Shown here one piece after another: positions 5,688 to 12,182 of a stretch of DNA of 13,199 nucleotides; the stretch's first letter is position 1; each line of letters begins with the position of its first letter. The notes below the pieces were generated by a model. That model was not told the origin of the DNA, ran no database searches, and worked only from the letters and a program-made list of their open reading frames with translations. The position numbers and the translations under genes were made by a program. The DNA lies in NCBI GenBank assembly GCA_900546825.1, contig UREE01000059.1, forward strand, positions 1 through 13,199. Direction: 5' to 3'. This DNA comes from an uncultured Collinsella sp. (lineage in GTDB: Bacteria > Actinomycetota > Coriobacteriia > Coriobacteriales > Coriobacteriaceae).

Positions 5688-5879
5688 TTACTGTTCGCGG
5701 TGCTCGGGATCGGAAACGAGCTTAGGCGCAAAGTAGGGGACGTGGCCCAGGTAGGGGCAGCTGTCCGAACGCGCCTCAACGGCGCAGGGGACATCGTCGT
5801 AGGTCATGGAAGAACCGAGTCGGGTGATGGCCTTGGCGGCGGGCGCGACGAGCATCTTGAGCGGAGCGATCGGTGTCAT
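5688..5879 (-). CDS. Small protein of unknown function (63 aa)
   Basis: The start at 5879 (ATG on the - strand) has the strong ribosome binding site AAAGGAGAT just upstream; an earlier in-frame ATG at 5894 lacks one. The N-terminal third (TPIAPLKMLVAPAAKAITRLG) could form an amphipathic or weakly hydrophobic helix. The C-terminal part is polar and holds Cys32, Cys41 and the phrase CPYLGHVPYFAPKLVSDPEH. It is convergent with the second antiporter, sharing a hairpin terminator, and divergent from the LuxR gene at 6005, sharing a control region with a 20-bp near-palindrome. I do not recognise a family. The good initiation site, terminator and neat spacing argue for a real gene. Confidence 0.6.
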   Translation of the reverse strand: MTPIAPLKMLVAPAAKAITRLGSSMTYDDVPCAVEARSDSCPYLGHVPYFAPKLVSDPEHREQ

Positions 5880-5917
5880 GGCATCTCCTTTCATCGGTGA
5901 GACACAGCTTGTTTATC

Positions 5918-5937
5918 TAAACGATACAGTACGTTTA
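5918..5937. promoter_or_regulatory. Near-palindromic operator candidate in the divergent promoter region
   Basis: TAAACG (5918-5923) and CGTTTA (5932-5937) flank an 8-bp core ATACAGTA that is itself nearly symmetric. Size and symmetry resemble TetR-family operators. It lies between the small - strand gene and the LuxR gene and overlaps a TAGATA that could be a -10 on the - strand. No TetR gene is in the window. Confidence 0.45.
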
Positions 5938-6004
5938 ATCGGTGAGTCTAATCTTGCGGCAAAGAATCTGTCAACATCCTCACAGCATCTGAACAGGGGG
6001 GGAC

Positions 6005-6997
6005 ATGAGCTTCGCATTCTATATCTACACCACAATTATCATGGGTGTGGCTCTGGTGACCAGTGCCGTGGCATTGGTGGTTTGGCTCATGACGCGCCGT
6101 CGCGACAGCCTGGTGGCCGCGGCGGGCTTTTTGCTCTACATGCTCGATATGTCGGTCATTTTTTTTGACGAGTACAATCGGCTCAAATACGACTATGCTG
6201 TTACCTTTAGCGAGCCGTTGCAGCACCCCTTGCTGCGCTGCGTGCTCGGTATTGCCATCTATGCCTGCGTGGTACTGTGGATGTTTGCGCGCTTGCGCAA
6301 AAGGCCGACGTCGCGCATGCTCGGACTTGCTATCGTGCCGTTTTCAATCTTGCAATTGGTGCTGGTGCCTCGCAGCGGTGCTGCCGGAGAGATGCAGCAG
6401 TATCTCTTTTGGCTCACGCGTGACCTGGGCAATGTAGGATGTCTTGCCTATGCCGCCTGGCATTACCGGCACAGGGCCACGCGTGTTGAGAAACTCGACC
6501 TCGACCGCTCAAAGCTCTTTTGGAAGGTGGCACTCGTTCTTGCGTTTTGCGTAATCGCCGAGGACACCTACATGATTTTGCTCTGCCGCCCCGACTCTCA
6601 AAACCCCGTCATCAGCCTCTTTTTGTGGTATCTGTCCGAGCGCAATATCTCCGAAAACGTGCTGCTCGTGGCATGCGCGGTCCAACTCTTTTGCCAGTTT
6701 AGCCATATCCTGCGCGTGTATGCCCGTCATCCGCGTGCCGATGAGGACGTGGCGGCCGAGAGCGCACGCTCTGGGGACGATCTAGCATCACGCGTTGTGA
6801 TCTATGCCGATGCCCATAAGCTGTCGCGGCGCGAGCAGGAGGTGCTCACGCTGGTGCTGAAGGGCAACGACGCCCAAAACATCGCCAGCGAGTTGGTCAT
6901 CAGCCCTGGCACGGTCAAGGCGCACTTGCATCGCATCTACGTTAAAAGCGGTGTCTCCAACCGAGATGACCTCATAGATGCCTTTTGGCGTTCCTAG
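6005..6997 (+). CDS. Membrane-embedded LuxR-family transcriptional regulator
   Basis: This is a 330-residue one-component regulator. About seven hydrophobic segments (near residues 5-29, 36-55, 76-95, 104-120, 130-148, 168-188 and 214-236) make a membrane sensor half. The C-terminus (residues about 273-328, LSRREQEVLTLVLKGNDAQNIASELVIS and onwards) is a complete LuxR/GerE helix-turn-helix with the recognition segment SPGTVKAHLHRIY. Membrane LuxR-type proteins of this layout are typical of Coriobacteriia. The agmatine activator AguR of lactic acid bacteria is likewise a transmembrane LuxR-type protein, so an agmatine-sensing role is possible here but unproven. It starts at ATG 6005 after a G-rich ribosome binding site (5996-6002). 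It could control the divergent small gene, the upstream antiporter, or the downstream amidohydrolase and MATE genes. No receiver domain is present. Confidence 0.87.
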   Translation: MSFAFYIYTTIIMGVALVTSAVALVVWLMTRRRDSLVAAAGFLLYMLDMSVIFFDEYNRLKYDYAVTFSEPLQHPLLRCVLGIAIYACVVLWMFARLRKRPTSRMLGLAIVPFSILQLVLVPRSGAAGEMQQYLFWLTRDLGNVGCLAYAAWHYRHRATRVEKLDLDRSKLFWKVALVLAFCVIAEDTYMILLCRPDSQNPVISLFLWYLSERNISENVLLVACAVQLFCQFSHILRVYARHPRADEDVAAESARSGDDLASRVVIYADAHKLSRREQEVLTLVLKGNDAQNIASELVISPGTVKAHLHRIYVKSGVSNRDDLIDAFWRS

Positions 6998-7178
6998 TCC
7001 TATTCTTCCTTGCATGCGGGTCTTGCCGTGTGGGCGGGCACGCCGTTGGGCGTAATGACGCGGTAATAATCTCAGACAATAAACCTGCAGGTAAAGCGTG
7101 TAAACCTGCTTAAACTGACCGTTTGCGATCCCTGGCCTTGGCACGGATTTGCCCCTGTGTATCAATGGGTGTAGCGCG

Positions 7179-7282
7179 AAGCCGCGGACGTGGGACAGAC
7201 GTCCGAGCACGGCTTGTAGGCACGCGCCGATGCGGGAGCGCTACGCTCCCAACCGAGTGCCCACGCGGGCGGTGCGTCCGCG
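7179..7282 (+). promoter_or_regulatory. Structured leader of the amidohydrolase gene
   Basis: The 315-nt gap 6998-7312 has no credible gene. Before the amidohydrolase it holds three hairpins in a row. AAGCCG+CGGACGT (7179-7191) pairs with ACGTCCG (7199-7205) and, after a 4-nt bulge, CGGCTT (7210-7215). GGCAC 7219-7223 pairs with GTGCC 7257-7261, enclosing the perfect GGGAGCG/CGCTCCC (7234-7240, 7244-7250). CGCGG 7264-7268 pairs with CCGCG 7278-7282. The last ends 18 nt before the GAGGAGG site. Upstream, AAACCTGC occurs twice (near 7081 and 7102), a possible regulator site. No known riboswitch was recognised. Confidence 0.45.
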
Positions 7283-7312
7283 TTGCAACCAAAGATGCCT
7301 GAGGAGGCTCAC

Positions 7313-8941
7313 ATGGACAAGGCTGATGTAGTTATCAAGAGCAACACCGTTTTTACCGGCGATGGGCTCGAACCGTTTAAGGGCGGCGTTGCCGTGCGTG
7401 GCGATAAGGTCGTTGCCTGCGGTGACGATGCCCACTTGGCGCCGTTTATCGGCCCCGATACTGAGGTGCGCGACTTTGGCGATCAGCTCGTTATGCCTGG
7501 CCTGATTGACTCGCACACGCATTTTGCTCAGGGTGCGTTTATGACCGACCCCGATTTTGCCGTCAACCTTATCGATTGCACCAGTTTTGAGATGGCGATG
7601 GAGCGTGTCGTGGCGTTTGCGAACGCCCATCCCGATAATGAGTGGATTCTGGGCTGCCAAATCATTCAGTTCCAGTGGGATATCCCCGAGATGCCCACGG
7701 CTGCGATGATTGACAAATACATCTCGGACCGTCCGGTATTTTTGCAGCAGGTCGACATGCATACGTTTAGTGCCAATACCTGCGCTATCGAGAAAGTCGG
7801 CATTACTACCGAGACGGCCGATCCTACAGGCGGCAAGATCCTTAAGGATGCCGACGGCAACCTGACGGGCGTGTTTTCCAACAATGCCGGCTCCTTCTTT
7901 ATGGATGAGGTCTACGACCCAGCGCCCGAGGTTGTTGACGCGTCGTTTGCAAAAACCGCCCGGCGCGCCAATGCCCTGGGAATCACTACGGTCGGCATGG
8001 TCAATCCTACGTTTGTGAGCATGGAAAACCCGTATGCGGTGTTGGCAGGTCTTAATGCCAAGGGCGACTTGCCACTGCGCGTGTTCCTGTACACCGATCT
8101 GTTCGAAAACGAGTCCTTAACGCTCGAGCAGATCAAGGAGAAATACGCCTTCTCGGGTACGCAGGTCGAGTGGCACGGCTTTAAGCAGTTTCTTGATGGC
8201 GTGTGCTCCGACCACACCGCTTGGATGCTTGAACCCTATTCCAACGCGCCCGATACCTGCGGTGAGCCCGCGGAGGATCCAGAGCGCATCCGTGCCGCCA
8301 TTGTCAGGGCGCAGGAATGGGGCGTTGACACGCGCGTCCATACGATCGGCGATCGCTCGGTGCGTTTTGTGCTTGATTGCTTTGAGGAGGGCGAGCGCTT
8401 GCATGGTAAGCGGGGTTGCCGCCACTCCATGGAGCACAACGAGACGGTTCAGCCCGAGGATCTGCCGCGCTACGCGGAGCTTGGTATATGCCCCGGCATG
8501 CAACCGTGGCACATGCTGCTCGATATGGCTGACCTTGCCAAGGACGATGCCGTGGGCCCCGAGCGTGCAGCGCTTTCGTGGCCCCTGCACAGCCTGCTTG
8601 CAAGCGGTGCCGTGGTGCACTTGGGCAGCGACTTCCCCGTTGTGGGCTTGGAGCCCATGGAGGAGGTGTACGGCGCAGTCTTCCGCATGCTCGAGGACGG
8701 TTCCAACCCAGAAGGGTGGTTCCCGCAGGAGCGCATCACCATGGCCGAGGCCCTGCGCGCCTACACCTACGGCAGCGCCTACGCCATGCATGCCGAGGAT
8801 CGCATCGGTACGCTCGCATGCGGCAAACAGGCTGATATCTGTGTGCTCGACCGCAACCTGTTTGACTGCGAACCGGCTGAGGTCCTCGAGGCCACGGCGT
8901 CTCTCACGATGATTGCCGGCAAGGTGGTCTACGAGGCCTAG
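7313..8941 (+). CDS. Metal-dependent amidohydrolase, family 3 (YtcJ-like), substrate unknown
   Basis: This is a 542-residue cytosolic TIM-barrel hydrolase of the amidohydrolase superfamily. ATG 7313 follows GAGGAGG (7301-7307) by 5 nt. An N-terminal beta-sandwich segment (about residues 1-60) leads into MPGLIDSHTHF, with metal ligands His68 and His70. Lys291 in HGFKQFLDG is the likely carboxylated bridging lysine. His343 in VHTIGDRS, His375 in RHSMEHNE and Asp440 in LGSDFPV complete the usual site. The C-terminal ADICVLDRNLF segment returns to the sandwich domain, as in the family. Members hydrolyse varied amides and formamides, so no substrate can be named. It is followed by a MATE exporter 92 nt downstream, with no clear terminator between, suggesting one transcript. 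Confidence 0.85.
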   Translation: MDKADVVIKSNTVFTGDGLEPFKGGVAVRGDKVVACGDDAHLAPFIGPDTEVRDFGDQLVMPGLIDSHTHFAQGAFMTDPDFAVNLIDCTSFEMAMERVVAFANAHPDNEWILGCQIIQFQWDIPEMPTAAMIDKYISDRPVFLQQVDMHTFSANTCAIEKVGITTETADPTGGKILKDADGNLTGVFSNNAGSFFMDEVYDPAPEVVDASFAKTARRANALGITTVGMVNPTFVSMENPYAVLAGLNAKGDLPLRVFLYTDLFENESLTLEQIKEKYAFSGTQVEWHGFKQFLDGVCSDHTAWMLEPYSNAPDTCGEPAEDPERIRAAIVRAQEWGVDTRVHTIGDRSVRFVLDCFEEGERLHGKRGCRHSMEHNETVQPEDLPRYAELGICPGMQPWHMLLDMADLAKDDAVGPERAALSWPLHSLLASGAVVHLGSDFPVVGLEPMEEVYGAVFRMLEDGSNPEGWFPQERITMAEALRAYTYGSAYAMHAEDRIGTLACGKQADICVLDRNLFDCEPAEVLEATASLTMIAGKVVYEA

Positions 8942-8959
8942 CGGGGCTGCTGCATCGCT

Positions 8960-8989
8960 GGGCGGTGCCACAGCCTGTGCGTGCCGCCC
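8960..8989 (+). other. Imperfect hairpin between amidohydrolase and MATE genes
   Basis: GGGCGG (8960-8965) pairs with CCGCCC (8984-8989), and an inner CACA/TGTG pairing is possible. No T-run follows. It may be a processing or stability hairpin rather than a terminator. Confidence 0.35.
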
Positions 8990-9003
8990 ATCCATCCATC
9001 CAT
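8988..9003 (+). repeat. CCAT tetranucleotide repeat in the MATE gene leader
   Basis: There are four perfect CCAT units in tandem, then degenerate TCAT CAAT. The array ends 30 nt before the MATE start codon and 17 nt before its ribosome binding site. Length changes here would alter leader length, not the reading frame. Confidence 0.7.
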
Positions 9004-9033
9004 TCATCAATCTCTCATGGAAAGGGGAGAACA

Positions 9034-10410
9034 ATGGCAGAAGAAACAACCGCCGCTGTTGAGGAGGAGCGTGAGCTTGCCTCGCAGCCGATTCCCGGCC
9101 TGGTGCGCAAGTACACCATCATCACCGGCCAGGGTATGCTTGCCCAAATCATCATGGTGGTCCTGGAGGGCCTTGTCATGGGCTGGGGCTTGGGTGCCCA
9201 CGGCCTGGCATGTGTCTCGATCATCATGTCGGTCGAGTACATTAACCTGGCCTTTGGTAACCTGTTTGGCACCGGCGTGCCCGCCGTGGTGGGCAACCTT
9301 TTGGGTGCCGGCGACATTAAGGGCGCCAGCAAGGCGTTTAGCCAGGGCTTTTGGCTTACCACGATTGTGAGTGTGCTGCTTGCTGTGGTGATGGCTGTGT
9401 TTACCGAGCCCATCTGCGCATTCTTCGGCGCCACGCCCGACATCATGGCCGATACCGTTGCCGGCGTGCGCACCTTCTCCGTGCTGCTGCCGCTCACGGT
9501 CATTGGTCAGATGGTCACCGCCGTCATGCGTGTGGACGAGAAGGTTCAGATCCAGGCCAACCTCATGACCGTGTCTGCCATCGTCGCTATCTGCTGGCTT
9601 GCGCTTTCCACGTTTGTACTCAAGCTTGGCGTTATGGGAGCTGGCGTGTACTACGGTCTTTCCATCGGTATCTGGGCCATCGGTATCTTCTGGTTCATCG
9701 GGGGCAAAAAGTCCCAGCTCCAGATTAGCCTGGCCGACCTTAAGCTCGACCTCGCCATCTGCGGCCAGATCTTCAAGATCGGCTTCCCGTTCTTCCTGGT
9801 TCAGGGTGCGACCTTTATCTTTAATACCGTTGCCAACTCGCTTTTGGGTTCGCTCGGCGGCGATATGGGCTCGCTCTACATCGCAGCCTTTGGCGTGATC
9901 AACGGCTACATCCTCTACATTACCATGATGGTTGCCCAGTGCTTCTCCTACGGTCTACAGCCCATCGCTGCCTTCAACGCCGGCGCAAAGGCTTGGGCAC
10001 GCCTTAAGGAGACGCTCTCCTGCACGCTTAAGTACCAGGTTGTGACGCTGGCGCTGGTCACCGTCGCGCTCTGGCTTGCCGCCACCCCGGTGTGCGCCTT
10101 CTTTGCCGGCAGCGATCCTGCGCTCGTTGAAGTTGCCGCCAACGCCACGCGTACTGTCATCCTGGCTGTTGCCCTGGGCTATCTTGCCATGACCATGTCG
10201 ATGTATTTCCAGGCGGTCGAGAAGGTGGGTGTCGCCACGTTTACGGGCCTGCTTCGCTATGTGATCTGCTCGGTGCCGCTTATGTACCTCCTCGGCAACA
10301 TGATGGGTGTCGAGGGCGTGTGGATCGCCCTGGTGGTGGCCGATGCCATTACTGGCATCATCTCCATTGCGCTCGCCGCGCACGAGTCCAAGCGCCTTGC
10401 CACGCTCTAG
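9034..10410 (+). CDS. MATE family multidrug/toxic compound efflux transporter
   Basis: This 458-residue inner membrane antiporter of the MATE family exports cationic or hydrophobic compounds using a sodium or proton gradient. The start is ATG 9034, with AAAGGGGAG (9021-9029) 4 nt upstream; the frame extends back to 8965, but that part encodes the CCAT repeat region and looks non-coding. A charged N-terminal tail of about 25 residues precedes twelve hydrophobic segments in two similar halves. Family features are the NLFGTGVPAVVGNLLGAGD loop in the first half and GLQPIAAFNAGAKAWARLKET in the second half, typical of MepA/NorM-like members. Its position after the amidohydrolase suggests joint expression, perhaps exporting a substrate or product of that enzyme, but this is inference. 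A very strong terminator follows. Confidence 0.9.
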   Translation: MAEETTAAVEEERELASQPIPGLVRKYTIITGQGMLAQIIMVVLEGLVMGWGLGAHGLACVSIIMSVEYINLAFGNLFGTGVPAVVGNLLGAGDIKGASKAFSQGFWLTTIVSVLLAVVMAVFTEPICAFFGATPDIMADTVAGVRTFSVLLPLTVIGQMVTAVMRVDEKVQIQANLMTVSAIVAICWLALSTFVLKLGVMGAGVYYGLSIGIWAIGIFWFIGGKKSQLQISLADLKLDLAICGQIFKIGFPFFLVQGATFIFNTVANSLLGSLGGDMGSLYIAAFGVINGYILYITMMVAQCFSYGLQPIAAFNAGAKAWARLKETLSCTLKYQVVTLALVTVALWLAATPVCAFFAGSDPALVEVAANATRTVILAVALGYLAMTMSMYFQAVEKVGVATFTGLLRYVICSVPLMYLLGNMMGVEGVWIALVVADAITGIISIALAAHESKRLATL

Positions 10411-10458
10411 GCTCGGACATGGCTCGCGTACGATAGTCGAACAAGTTAACTCGCCTGC

Positions 10459-10501
10459 AAGCCACCACAATGGGGACAGTCCCCATTGTGGTGGCTTTTG
10501 T
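10459..10501 (+). terminator. Strong intrinsic terminator after MATE gene
   Basis: A perfect stem of 16 bp (10461-10476 with 10480-10495) is extended by two A-T pairs (10459-10460 with 10496-10497), around the loop CAG. TTTTGTTATTT follows. The arms are far longer than termination needs and contain GGGGACAGTCCCC, so the terminator may be built from a dispersed palindrome. Confidence 0.9.
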
Positions 10502-10552
10502 TATTTAGGGTCTGAGATTTCTGCTCTATAAATAATGCTTTTGAACTGGGTT

Positions 10553-10613
10553 ACTATAAGATTATGGTAAACGCTACTATAAGATTATGGAGAATGAAAC
10601 TATTCGATTATGG
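10553..10613 (+). repeat. Three 15-bp direct repeats, 23-bp period, upstream of the ATPase gene
   Basis: ACTATAAGATTATGG occurs exactly at 10553-10567 and 10576-10590. ACTATTCGATTATGG (two changes) occurs at 10599-10613. Both intervals are 23 bp. The array is AT-rich against GC-rich surroundings and ends 12 bp before the ribosome binding site of the ATPase gene. Each unit contains an ATG, but the 23-bp period puts them in three different frames. It is most likely an iterated protein-binding site or promoter array. Confidence 0.85.
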
Positions 10614-10638
10614 TAACAGCGTAATAAGGGGCGTTGAT

Positions 10639-11808
10639 ATGGCTGAGTTCATTAACAGGGATTTGCATGAGTTGCTCATTCGCATGGCAGGCTGGTTTCC
10701 TGTTGTGTCGTTGACAGGGCCTAGGCAGAGCGGTAAGTCTACGCTGGTTCGGCATGCCTTTCCCGACTATTCCTACGTCACGCTTGAGGACCCTCAAACG
10801 AGGCGCGCGGCCTTGGAGGATCCGGTGAGTTTTATCCGCAACCGAAAGGGCGGACTCATCATCGATGAGGCGCAATACGCGCCGGATTTGTTTTCAATGA
10901 TCCAGGTTGTTTCGGATGAGCGGGGAGACGCCGGTCAATACATCCTTACAGGCTCGCAAAACTTTTTGATGATGAAAAGCATCGGGCAGTCTCTTGCCGG
11001 GCGAGTCGGGATCTTAAAATTGCTGCCATTATCGTTTCGAGAAGCGGAGAGGGGCCAGCAGGGGCAGCTGGAAGTGGATTTGTTCGCGCTCGAAGGGGGA
11101 TACCCTCGCCTGCGTTCCGCCGGAATGCCGTCCTCGGTTTATTTCCCCAGCTATATCGATACCTATGTTGAGCGCGATGTTGTGGGCTTGCTTGATGTGC
11201 GCAATAAGGCGGAGTTTCATAAGTTTCTGTCCATAATTGCTCAGAGCGTCGGTGCCCTCATCAATATATCCTCGCTTTCTCGAGATACGGGCGTGAGCGT
11301 ATCGACCATTAAAAGCTGGTTGTCCATCCTGGAGCAGAGCTACCTGACGTTTTCGCTGCAGCCCTATTATGCAAATGCCAAGAAGCGTCTAACTAAAACG
11401 CCCAAGCTCTATTTTTACGACACGGGGCTGCTCTGCTACTTGCTCAAAATTGGATCACTGGAGCAACTATTGGAGAGCCCTTATCTGGGGGCCGTTTTCG
11501 AAAACCTCATCGTTTCCGAAACGGCGAAGAGCCATCTCAACGTGGGCGAGAATCCCGAGCTGTATTTCTATAGGGACGACAGCAAGCGTGAAATCGATTT
11601 GCTCGACTGTACAAACTCAGGGAGTCCCAAGGCTATCGAAATAAAATCATCCAGAACGTATCACGATAAGTACGCCCGCCATCTACAGACTGTATGCGAT
11701 GAGATCGACATTGCAAAAGATGCGCGCTATGTTGTGGCCCGCGTGGACTCAACGTATGAGTCGAAAGACTGTAGTGTGGTTTCGGCGCGTGATTGGCTTT
11801 TACGATAA
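10639..11808 (+). CDS. AAA_14 / DUF4143 ATPase
   Basis: This 389-residue protein has an N-terminal AAA-type ATPase with Walker A GPRQSGKS (residues 27-34), Walker B GLIIDEAQ (72-79) and a sensor-like ILTGSQNF. The family-typical SLAGRVGILKLLPLSFREA follows. The middle is a winged-helix-like region (SLSRDTGVSVSTIKSWLSILEQS). The C-terminal DUF4143 domain holds FENLIVSETAKS and YFYRDDSKREIDLLD...AIEIKSS, a pattern like the PD-(D/E)xK nuclease fold. The biological role of this family is not established. ATG 10639 is chosen over in-frame ATGs at 10564 and 10594 because AAGGGG (10626-10631) lies 7 nt before it and MAEFINRDLHELL matches the usual N-terminus. Third positions are less GC-biased than in neighbouring metabolic genes and the gene stands alone between terminators. 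Both suit horizontal acquisition. Confidence 0.88.
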   Translation: MAEFINRDLHELLIRMAGWFPVVSLTGPRQSGKSTLVRHAFPDYSYVTLEDPQTRRAALEDPVSFIRNRKGGLIIDEAQYAPDLFSMIQVVSDERGDAGQYILTGSQNFLMMKSIGQSLAGRVGILKLLPLSFREAERGQQGQLEVDLFALEGGYPRLRSAGMPSSVYFPSYIDTYVERDVVGLLDVRNKAEFHKFLSIIAQSVGALINISSLSRDTGVSVSTIKSWLSILEQSYLTFSLQPYYANAKKRLTKTPKLYFYDTGLLCYLLKIGSLEQLLESPYLGAVFENLIVSETAKSHLNVGENPELYFYRDDSKREIDLLDCTNSGSPKAIEIKSSRTYHDKYARHLQTVCDEIDIAKDARYVVARVDSTYESKDCSVVSARDWLLR

Positions 11809-11830
11809 CAAGCTCGGCGCATTAACAACA

Positions 11831-11868
11831 GCCGCGAAGGGAACCGGCCCCTTTTGCGGCGGTTTTTT
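11831..11868 (+). terminator. Intrinsic terminator after the ATPase gene
   Basis: GCCGC (11831-11835) pairs with GCGGC (11856-11860) and AAGGG (11837-11841) with CCCTT (11849-11853), with a small internal loop. TTTTTT lies at 11863-11868. It starts 22 nt after the ATPase stop codon. Confidence 0.8.
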
Positions 11869-11891
11869 GCCTATCTGGTGCGTCTTAGATG

Positions 11892-12020
11892 CAAGTGAGT
11901 AGACTTATTTGGATATGCCGAGCACATCGCGACAAATGCTCAATAAAACCGCAGGTCAGAGCTGTGGCGTTTTGGGGCGTGCTTGACCTCCTGCAAAAAG
12001 CCTACTCACTTGGTTTTTTC
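11892..12020. repeat. Inverted-repeat-bounded non-coding element
   Basis: CAAGTGAGTAG (11892-11902) and CTACTCACTTG (12002-12012) are perfect 11-bp inverted ends of a 121-bp segment, with TTTTTT just outside (12014-12019). Inside, AGGTCA (11953-11958) and TGACCT (11984-11989) form a second nested pairing. No reading frame is credible and no target duplication is evident. It could be a small MITE-like element or a structured small RNA. It occupies part of the 373-nt gap 11809-12181. Confidence 0.55.
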
Positions 12021-12030
12021 TGTTAGAAGA

Positions 12031-12063
12031 CCGCCGCGAGGGAAGGCAGCTCCCTCGCGGCGG
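12031..12063. repeat. Perfect 13-bp GC-rich hairpin
   Basis: CCGCCGCGAGGGA (12031-12043) is perfectly complementary to TCCCTCGCGGCGG (12051-12063), with a 7-nt loop. No T-run follows on either strand, so its role is uncertain. It lies between the inverted-repeat element and the LuxR terminator. Confidence 0.6.
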
Positions 12064-12147
12064 CTGACATTTGCCCAGATAAAACCTGCCAAAATAAACC
12101 TGTCTACTCTTTGAGCCAGAGCCGACACTAATTCAAATGGCGAAATC

Positions 12148-12182
12148 AAAGGGCGTTCTCCGCATGGAGGGCGCCCTTTTTT
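12148..12182. terminator. Bidirectional terminator downstream of the - strand LuxR gene
   Basis: AAAGGGCG (12148-12155) pairs with CGCCCTTT (12172-12179), with an inner CTCC/GGAG stem (12158-12161, 12166-12169). T6 follows on the + strand. On the - strand the sequence continues TTTGATTT. It abuts the stop codon of the LuxR gene (12182-12184), so it probably ends that transcript. Confidence 0.8.

Noticed and set aside
7179..7282. Guanidine (ykkC-type) riboswitch before the amidohydrolase
   Set aside because: The hairpins lack the ACGR loops of guanidine-II and the conserved boxes of guanidine-I and -III.
10553..10613. CRISPR-like array
   Set aside because: The repeats are 15 bp with only 8-bp spacers and there are no cas genes; an iterated binding site fits better.
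10564..10638. Earlier in-frame starts for the ATPase (10564, 10594)
   Set aside because: They lie inside or beside the 23-bp repeats without ribosome binding sites; ATG 10639 has AAGGGG at 7 nt and matches the family start.
11892..12012. Insertion sequence
   Set aside because: The inverted ends are clear, but there is no transposase frame and no visible target duplication, so only a non-autonomous element or RNA can be proposed.
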